NCBI GenBank assembly: GCA_029532415.1
Contig: JAQOTA010000069.1
Location: forward strand, 558,001 to 622,000
Source: Marasmius tenuissimus
Taxonomy: Eukaryota > Basidiomycota > Agaricomycetes > Agaricales > Marasmiaceae
Direction: 5' to 3'
DNA: 64,000 nt
The notes under the pieces are model-generated. The model had not been told where the DNA came from. It saw only the letters and a list, made by a program, of their open reading frames with translations, and ran no database searches. Shown piece by piece: positions 56,427 to 64,000 of this stretch. A program made the position numbers and the translations under genes. Each line of letters opens with the position of its first letter. Within the stretch, counting starts at the first letter, position 1.

Positions 56427-58120
56427 GATGAAGATTAATAGGGAGAGCGCGGTCAGGGAAACAAGAAGACTGAGGGGGATAGATGTACAGTAAATGACAG
56501 TATGTCTTGAATGAAGGTGTGAGGAATACCGGTATTCTCAACGAGAAAGATAAGAAAAAGAGGTGAATGGGGAAAAACGTGGATGATCTCCAGTTATATA
56601 TAGGATACATATCCGCAGAGAGCGGGTGCCACTCCGTCACGCAAGAGCAATCAAGACAAAGGGAGGTGATTAGAAGTGGTTGAAAACAAAGGACGTACAA
56701 CCGACCCAACAAAGAGATAACCCCCTTTGTTACACTGCTTTGACTGGTACCAGCAGTGTCGCTCCTGGTTGCTTTCGCGAGTTACCCGGTGGTATTCCGA
56801 AGCCATTAGGAATCAGAACCTAGGTCCAGCGAGGAGCCACGAAGTCACGGAAGTCAACTGCCATTTACCAGAGAATATGGACAGTGATAAGGGCAACCTG
56901 GTCGTCCCGACCCTTTCTAACTTCGCACGAAAAGAACCTGAAAATACGAAATACGGGTGTGATCAGTGAAATACCTAGTCGAGACTGTTAGCGAATACTC
57001 ACCCACCTATAAACCATCACCAAAAGGCTCTATCATCTGCCGTGTTGATCCATGACCGCTGAGAACGTTTACCGCACGGAAACTTCCGCTCCATCCTCGA
57101 GTTCGAGCGCTATCGAAAGGAGCCGACACCCAAGTTCAAATGTCACTTTCTTCTGGCTCCAGGATTCCTTGACTGAAGTTTTCTGCATGTATAGTTCGCT
57201 CGCGTTGTTTACACAGCTCTTTGTGTAGGGATTGCTCCATCATGCACGCTTAATAAGTCAGAGGATTCAGCCTGGTCTCTGAGTAAAAGAGAAGATACGG
57301 GGCCCACCAAATCCTGATCGATAATCCCTCATCCACCATCCTGACGGGTCGAAAGCATTCTGGATTTTCGCCGTTATAGAGACTCAAATCTCCCAAGAGT
57401 GAAGCCTGAATACAATACATCGACAGCGGCAGCGAAATTTGATTCAAACTTCAAAGGCAGATCTGGAAAGGAATTCCTTCGAGAGGGTTCAAGTAGAACA
57501 GAACATTCAGGGACGCTCGTCGGAGTCGCATGGACCAGGACAATGACATCACGCGACCTGAGAATCAGGTGATAGGTACCGTGGTCCGTTACGCGTTGCC
57601 AGCCGAGCGGCCGGCAGCAGCTGAGTGTAGCACGCCCATGTTGACGCACCCCACATGCTCCCACAAACTCGGTTTTGTCCCTGCGTCATTTTAGAGGCTC
57701 CGGTTGGTTTGTCCGGATTGCCAAGGACTACAGCGGCACTGCAGTAGACTCACGCAGAAACTGAGTAAGTAGATTCCGATCAAGTTCAAGATGTTCTTCT
57801 GCGCAAAGTCACCTTCGAGCGTGACAACTTACACACTATCAGATGTTTTTGAATGATCTCAGCCTATTCCTACAGGAGAGCTCTTTGAAGTCAGCTTCGT
57901 CTCTGATCCCGATGATTATGGAGGTCGCGGCTGGTCCTTCGGCATCTTCCCTCCAAGAGGAATCAGTCTCTCCATCAAAAAACCCGGGCCTTCCGCAGCA
58001 TCTCCCCGAGTCCTCGTTTATTCGCGATGGAGCAAAGAGTCTTGGACACGCATATAAGCAGGGGCCATTACGGAGTCAGCTCGTGTGCCTCTTCTCCGCT
58101 GTTTTCTGAAGTCGGGAATT
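56427..58120. other. Intergenic region between divergent genes
   Basis: About 1.7 kb. The sequence before 56426 is CT-rich on the minus strand (likely leader). Open frames at 57250-57447 and 57374-57664 (minus) and 57843-58109 (plus) match no family. No repeat noticed. Confidence 0.4.
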
Positions 58121-60273
58121 ATGGCTCCGTCGAAAGTGTCGCGACGGACGGCTTCAATCGTCCTCTCGTTGCTCGCTTTCCAAGCTGCCGTTTCGAAAGG
58201 TGATTCAGTGTTGTTCGAGAGTACCGAGTATGCGACAGGCCTCCTTGGAGACGGACCTTTCCAGATCTACTATTCATCTGATTACACCCCGTACGTTTCC
58301 CTCTCTGTTCCCTTGCTAGCGACTCAACGTTTGACGGTTCAGGCCAGCATGGAACTTCCTAGTGCCCCACGATCCAGCAAGGACAACTCCCGGATACATT
58401 TTCATGTCTCCCAGAGGCGCGTCCGCTGCACAATATGGAGCAGTGATTTACGATGAAGAGGGACATATGGTTTGGTACGGCAACGACTATGGGGAAGCGA
58501 TGTCCTTCCAGGTTGCGACGTACCTCGGCGAGCCGCATATTCTCATATGGTCGGGGGACTGGAGAGAAATAGGGATTGGGTACGGACACAATCTAGTACT
58601 TAACAAGGCATATGAGGTGGTAGCAAACTAGTGCGTTCTACGTGTCCAGAGCATCTAGGGCGCCCGCTTACTCTGACTTCGTAGCACGACGGATCTAGAT
58701 GGCGAGACCGGAAGGACGTTGGCCGATTTCCATGATGTTGGTTAGCTTTAGTACAACCTCACAACGTTGAAGCTCACCCTGCCTAGACACAAATAACATC
58801 CGACAACACTGGACTCGTCGTCGCCTATCAAGAGAAGGCTATGGATCTGACTCGTTTCAACGGTCCATCTTCGGGTTGGATATTAGACGGCGTCGCCCAG
58901 GAGGTCAATATCACATCTGGTGCGTGTAGCCTGATTTGTTTCTTGGCACTGCGATAGCCTCTTATCTTGCGGGCCGCCCAACTCTCTAGGCCAAGCGCTA
59001 TGGACTTGGAAAGCTAGTGAACATGTTGATTTCTCGGACTGCGGTGGATTGAACGAGGGCGACGGTTTGGCTCCTGAGAACGCTTGGGATTTCTTCGTAC
59101 GCTTATATCTTCAAAGCGCACTTGAAACGCTCTGACTCGACAACAGCACATCAACTCCGTCGAGAAAGACAGCGATGGAAACTTCCTAGTCTCGGCCCGT
59201 CATTGTGCAATTTACTATATCTCTGGGACCGATGGCCATGTCATTTGGTCCCTTGGGGGGAATAATCCGTCGTTTGAAATGGAGGGCGGGACACACTTCA
59301 GCTTTCAGCACGACGCGCGATGGATATCGAAGGATGGAAGCAAGGGAAGAATGAGGTGAGCCCGCTTTGGGATTTGCTCGCTACATCCATTCCGCTTACG
59401 GTTTGTGTCGCAGTGTATTCGATAACGCAGGAATACCGGGATTCCATAACGCGGACTATGCCAGAGGTCTCATTATCGAACTTGATTTTGAGAGCAGGAA
59501 AGCTACGCTCGTCCAAGAATACATTCCGTGGAGTCCGTGCTGTTTCGGAGAGCCAAGGGAGTGCACAAGTACAGCCAAACGGGAACGTGTTGGTTGGGTA
59601 CGTTCAATCATCGAGATCGAGTCTCGTCTCTTCCGTGGTTGGTTGACGCGTTGTAACTGTAGATGGGGTCAAGAACCTTGGCTTGCAGAGTATACACAGT
59701 CAGGAGAGTTGGTTTGGACGGCTCAGTTTGGGGTCAGCAATGTGCAATCATGTAGGGCCCTTTCGTTCTCGACATGCCCTACGAGTTTACTGAGTGAACA
59801 ATTGTCCAGATCGCGCCCTCCGTTACAACTGGACTGGCATTCCCAACACTTCCCCCTCTCTAGAAGTCTTGCGAGGGAAGAGCTCGCTTATCAGCGCCTA
59901 TGCGTCCTGGAACGGCGCAACCGAGATCGGCAAATGGGAAGTCCTCGGTGCGACCTCCGAAGATGGCGAGGGGATGGTATCTCTCTACAATCGAACCAAA
60001 CGTGGTTTTGAGACTACGATTACCGTTGGAGGAAGTCATCTGGAGAACTATAGCCATTTCGCGGTGAGAGCGATCGATCGACAGAATCAACCTCTTGGCC
60101 AAAGTACGTTCATGCGACCGTCGAATGGCGTGTTTAAGGTGACGGGCTCTGGAAGATTTGGGATGGCTGTACTTGTCTTGGGATGGCATGCATTCTGCAG
60201 ACGGTTTGTTGAGGACCATTTGAACGACATTCGAACTTTCATAATTTATTATGCTTTTATTTTATCGATTTAA
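58121..60273 (+). CDS. Arylsulfotransferase-like (ASST superfamily) secreted protein
   Basis: Resembles the fungal Arylsulfotran_2 family, a beta-propeller fold named after bacterial PAPS-independent sulfotransferases; activity in fungi is unproven. A hydrophobic leader (SIVLSLLAFQAAVSKGDS) suggests secretion. Landmarks are TPGYIFMSPRGASAAQYG, VIYDEEGHMVWYG, GYGHNLVLNKAYEVV, DFHDV, LNEGDGLAPENAWDFFHINS, VEKDSDGNFLVSARHC, VIWSLGG with FSFQHDARW, and FDNAGI. After several introns the C-terminus reads YNWTGIPNTSPSLEVLRG, YASWNGATEIGKWEVLG and a last hydrophobic stretch near AVLVLGWHAF. At least eight short introns are implied. The His in FQHDARW and in the propeller fits the family pattern. Exon map approximate. 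Confidence 0.82.
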
Positions 60274-60846
60274 GTATGATGAATCTAGATCTGCTAATGA
60301 CTTGTTGATACACGTAGTACATGTACAAAGCTTGTATTCATATCATGCAGTAATTTGGATAGTGACTTTGCTCGCGAGGTTTCCGTGAGTCCTTCACCGA
60401 CGGAGTTCAGTGTCAATTCGAGTTGGGCGCTCCGAAGGAAGCTCGTCTATTTTGGCTCCCTCCTCTTGGTCGCCGCCGAACCTCTTTGAAGTGAAGTAAA
60501 AAGACACCTGATATCAGACACTGATGAATATGGTACGAAGATTGTCCAGAAATACACGAGTGGGGGTCGCTTCCTTTACACAAAAACTTTACCAAGTACC
60601 TAGTATGAGACTGAGCGAGTAGAGTAAGAGCACAAGCTGTAGAATACGAGAAAGGGTTCGAGTAGGGTTAATGAGTTGATAACGATACAGTCCGACCCGA
60701 AAAACTACTTCTAACACGACAGACAGCGATCACCAAGTCCAGCCCCTGTGTGTCAGCAGCGTATTTTCGGCAAGAATCAGTGAGAATAGTAATCGAGAAG
60801 TCACCTTCCTTCGTCCCGTGCCTTGCTGTACATGAGGAGAAACCTA
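60274..60846. other. Intergenic region between convergent genes
   Basis: Three-prime regions of the arylsulfotransferase-like gene and the DUF6699-like gene. Nothing recognisable. Confidence 0.45.
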
Positions 60847-61938
60847 TTACTGTTGTTGTTGGAGCAGAACTTCAGCCATAACATACGCGCCTTGACTAAA
60901 CCCAGTTATCCTCAATCCTGAAAACAACGTACCGTCTTTCAAAAGATCGACCCAGCAGATATAGTCCCTCCCTCTTCTTTCAGCCCTACGAGCCTCCCTC
61001 CCGCCAGTCGGTCCCAATCCCCGCAAGTACAACACGACCTCCTTTGGAGCGCGTTGGCCGAGGAATGTGGAGAGGGCGACATAGACATCCCAGACTGTGA
61101 GTCGCGTCAAGTCTTGGTTGGCGGCGACAGAGGTCTGGAGCAATGACCTGTCTATTGGGAGACCCGGGAATGTCAATTCCAGGATGAGATACCCGGAAGG
61201 TAGAACAGGTGAAGTTGCCTGATCGTGTACAGTGCCGTGGGCTCTGTCGTGGGGCGATGTGTTCACCCGAATACTTGTTAAAGGACGCGTCACGTCAAAA
61301 GTTATGAGATGGCTGTTTGTAGGACGAAGAAGAGGTGATAGGACTATTCCCGAAGGTGTTGGTCCGGCCCAGGTGGGCCCCGAGGGAGGGGTGTATGTGT
61401 TTTCGGACAATGTGCTTGGAGGATAGGATGGCGTTGAGGATGTGAGATACGACACTGAAGATGCTGGACTCCCGTCGCTTGGGGTGAGGGCGGTGGTCCG
61501 CGTTCGTGGAGCATTGGGATAGCGGTGGTTAGGGAAGTCGAACGTATCGTATCGAGGGTTTACGTGCGATTCAGATGAGGTGGTGGAGGACTGTCGTGAG
61601 GCACTCGTTGGAATGAATGGTGGTGGGGTGGTGTAGTGAGTTGAGTGGCTCGAGGATTGAGGGTGAGTCGGGTGAGAAGCTAGTCGGAGGAGAGTGCTTT
61701 TGAGCTATCAATCAAAACAGGATTACTAGTGCTACTTACCATTGCTGGCGTAGTGTATCGAGTCGCGTTGTGCGCTACCAGGTACAACAGAGTGTTGAGA
61801 GTTGCAGTAAGCCGAGGGGGAGGAACGAGTCGTTGCTGGTGTATCTATCCAACTCCTCGATTCCGAGGAGCTGAAGACTCCTGGATTGTATGAGCTAGGT
61901 GTGCGGGTTGATCCCGAGGAAGGATTTCCAGCGAGCAT
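60847..61938 (-). CDS. DUF6699-like protein with disordered N-terminus
   Basis: Two exons joined by an intron of about 60 nt (GTAAGTAG near 61737 to GACTAG near 61678), which keeps frame (SN then ASHPTHPQSS). Residues 1-190 are rich in Ser, Thr, Pro and Tyr and likely disordered. The C-terminal part has the pattern LITFDVTRPLTSIRV, ATSPVLPSGYLILELTFPG and LTRLTVWDVYVALSTFLGQR, seen in the fungal DUF6699 family (a small beta-rich domain of unknown role). It then has DYICWVDLLKDGTLFSGLRI and ends with a glutamine run before TAA at 60847-60849. Family assignment is by pattern only. Confidence 0.68.
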
Positions 61939-62460
61939 GATAGGGTTGAGAATAGTATGGATTCATGCTTGTGGAGAAGGAGAGCTGGAGCTGTAAATTG
62001 TTAAGCGGGTGATGAGGGAGAACTCTGCGGAAAACTTAGGGCTTCTTATACTTCAACGATGTTTGGTATGTAGACCGACGTTTACCCCGACTCATCCTTC
62101 CTAAAAGGGTCTCTAATGCGCCAAACTAAGCCCTAAAAGGTCGAGGAAGGCGGGACTCGGGGTGATCTTCATAAAGGGGCGGGGCCGTGCCATCCAGAAA
62201 GGGAAGGAATACTGTCGGGCTTGAGACAGTAGTTCGGGGATATTGAAAATGAGTCAGATCGAGTCATACAGAAGCCTTCAGAACTACGGGGTTGATTGAA
62301 AGGACAAGTTTGGGTTAGTCGTTGAGTGTTTGGGCCCCAAGTTGGTACGCAAATTGTTGATGCATGGTTCGTTTTCACAAACGCCCACATAAGCGCTCAT
62401 ATTCGCGTTCAACAAGGCCACATGACCGTGTAGACGCCTCCTGACAGTGATCATGAGAAA
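61939..62460. other. Intergenic region between divergent genes
   Basis: Promoters of the DUF6699-like gene and the steroid-reductase-like gene. No other feature seen. Confidence 0.45.
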
Positions 62461-63712
62461 ATGACGATGTCAGGGCATGATGCCAATGGGTTCACTGTCA
62501 GTGTCAGTGCGTTCCTCATCCTGACCTCCATCATGTCGCTCGCAGACCGAGTGTCGAATGTTATCTCTGTCCCCCAGGCTCGATTTCTCTATGATTGTAA
62601 GTTGATCCTGAATCTATGACCCTCAAAATCCTGAACGGAATGTCGACAGCTGCAAGGAAATACTTCCTTTTAATGACTATGGCCACGTTTCCGGCTACCT
62701 TCTTCTACGATGCTCGATTTGGTCGATTTTCTGGCGGGAAAGGTCAAGGAGGGCAGGGTTGGATGTACGTGAATGGTACGTACCCTACTTTCGCTTGTAG
62801 GGAATGAGCTTAGAGAGCCTGACCTTCCAACGATTTCTTCATTTGTTGATTCTGGGTTTACTGTATCTCTTAGGCAACGTGTCGTGGATGATCATGGAGA
62901 TAGTTTCTCCCATCTGCTGCACCCTGTCGTTCTTCGCGTCACCACTCGCAATGCCCAGCTTCACACCTATTCCTCTTTACACGGGACAGAAAGTTCTTCT
63001 CTCCTTATTCCTCATCCATTACACCAACAGAGCTATCATCTGTCCTCTTCGCACTCCTTCTCGCTCCAAGGCGCACATTAGCGTGCCCATTGCTGCTGTG
63101 ATCTTCAACTTGCTGAACGGGACGCTCATCGGGGCATACCTGAACAGTCCTCAGGCTAGAATATGGCTGGCTGGGAAGGAGAAACAGTGGTGGTGGTGGG
63201 GTGCTATCGCAGTCTGGGCTCTCGGTTTTGTCGGAAACGTCGTTCACGATGAGATACTTCTGAACATTCGACGCAAACACAAAAAGGGCCAGAGCGACAA
63301 GAAGAACGACGACGCACCCAAGGACAAGTCGAAACAGCAGGGTGAACATTATGCCATTCCCCACGGCCTGCTGTATGAATACATCACGTTCCCGAATTAC
63401 TTCTGCGAGTGGATTGAATGGCTTGGGTTTGCCGTCGCCGCGTCGCCGGTCCCATTTTCCCTCGTTGACATGCTTAGCCTCGCTTCGCCCGCCACCCTCG
63501 CTCAAATTCCTGCCATCCCCGCACTCCTCAAGGACTTTGTCCAGGCACCCCCGATGTTCTTCATGCGCTTCTTCACTCCGCCGTGGATATTCTTGGTGAA
63601 CGAGGTCCTCGCCATGTTCCCTCGGGCATATAGGGGGCAACTATGGTACAAGGAGAAGTTTGGTGACGCGTACCCAAAGAACAGGAAGATCGTCATTCCC
63701 GGCTTGCTGTGA
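62461..63712 (+). CDS. Steroid 5-alpha-reductase-like integral membrane protein
   Basis: Member of the 3-oxo-5-alpha-steroid 4-dehydrogenase C-terminal family (NADPH-dependent enone reductases of the ER). Exon 1 gives FTVSVSAFLILTSIMSLADR and ARFLYD. An intron leads to SARKYFLLMTMATFPATFFY, then DARFGRFSG. A second intron (after YVNG) leads to NVSWMIMEIVSPICC. Conserved landmarks are IHYTNRAIICPLRTPSRSK, FNLLNGTLIGAYL, GNVVHDEILLNIR and the C-terminal IPHGLLYEYITFPNYFCEWI with EWLGFAVA, ending KFGDAYPKNRKIVIPGLL. A Lys-rich loop (about 20 residues, KKGQSDKKNDDAPKDKSKQQ) is inserted before the last block. Several membrane spans are evident. Start at the first ATG (62461) is tentative; 62467 is equally good. 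Confidence 0.87.
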
Positions 63713-64000
63713 AAGGACTTTCACGGACCTGAATATCGAGTAACCAGTTGTTGCGTAGCAGTGTCTCCATTATATTTAACATGAGGTCGCCCCCAAGCTA
63801 GTGGACCAAATACGTGTGCTGATCGACCGATACTCTAAACGAGCTACACAGGCTCGTCTTAGTACGCAGCCCATCCACTAGATCCAGCCGGCTTTGACTG
63901 TGGAGGTCAACCGTGAGAAGTTCAGAATCAGAAGCGATCACCTGCCCAAGACGTCACTGAACACGAGCTGTCACAATGGTGACATCGTGAACTTTTGTTC
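63713..64000. other. Terminal intergenic sequence
   Basis: Downstream of the last gene to the window edge. No feature seen. Confidence 0.4.

Noticed and set aside
63005..63640. Minus-strand open frame at the right end
   Set aside because: Antisense to the conserved steroid-reductase-like exon.
1..64000. CRISPR arrays, rRNA genes and intact transposons
   Set aside because: No regularly spaced repeats, rRNA-like sequence, reverse transcriptase, integrase or transposase motifs were recognised.

Overview
The window is nuclear DNA from a basidiomycete fungus, most likely an agaricomycete. Genes are broken by many short (about 50-70 nt) GT-AG introns. ATP-citrate lyase is a single fused polypeptide rather than the split ascomycete form. 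There are class I hydrophobins, a macrophage-activating-glycoprotein-like surface protein, a beta-trefoil lectin, tiny seven-cysteine metallothioneins and a NACHT-type NLR. No rRNA, CRISPR array or intact transposon was recognised. Exon boundaries were read by eye from splice motifs and frame, so outer gene limits are firmer than internal ones.

Layout. 0.1-7 kb: NOP58 (snoRNP core), a DUF4246 gene with a one-base frameshift, and an F-box gene. 7.8-12.1 kb: an agaricomycete-specific gene of unknown function and a decayed kinase-like pseudogene. 13-14.6 kb: a GPI-anchored GH16 wall glucanase. 15.5-19.7 kb: a NACHT NLR joined in the same frame to the C-terminal part of a second NLR. 20-29 kb: a metallothionein cluster (three intact 35-residue genes, one 11-cysteine gene and an exon relic, all on the minus strand) interleaved with a beta-trefoil lectin, an M35 metalloprotease and direct repeats. 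29-33.7 kb: a tandem array of three ISG12/IFI6-like membrane proteins, the third cut off at its 5' end. 34.0-34.4 kb: two tail-to-tail intron-containing tRNA genes, probably Arg(CCT). 34.8-41.2 kb: ATP-citrate lyase and cofactor-independent phosphoglycerate mutase, divergent from a 163-bp intergenic region. 43-53.3 kb: a secretome block with the glycoprotein, two tandem hydrophobins and a paired family of cysteine-rich secreted proteins. 53.5-63.7 kb: an SDR, a hypothetical gene, an arylsulfotransferase-like gene, a DUF6699-like gene and a steroid 5-alpha-reductase-like gene.

The housekeeping genes look single-copy and intact. Most of the rest is a birth-and-death landscape in which metallothioneins, ISG12-like genes, NLRs, hydrophobins and cysteine-rich secreted proteins all show local duplication, truncation or chimerism. 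The most distinctive signal is the metallothionein cluster: each intact gene has a 9-nt first coding exon and a conserved pair of GAGGCATTTT elements at nearly fixed distance upstream, suggesting a coordinated, perhaps metal-responsive, regulon.
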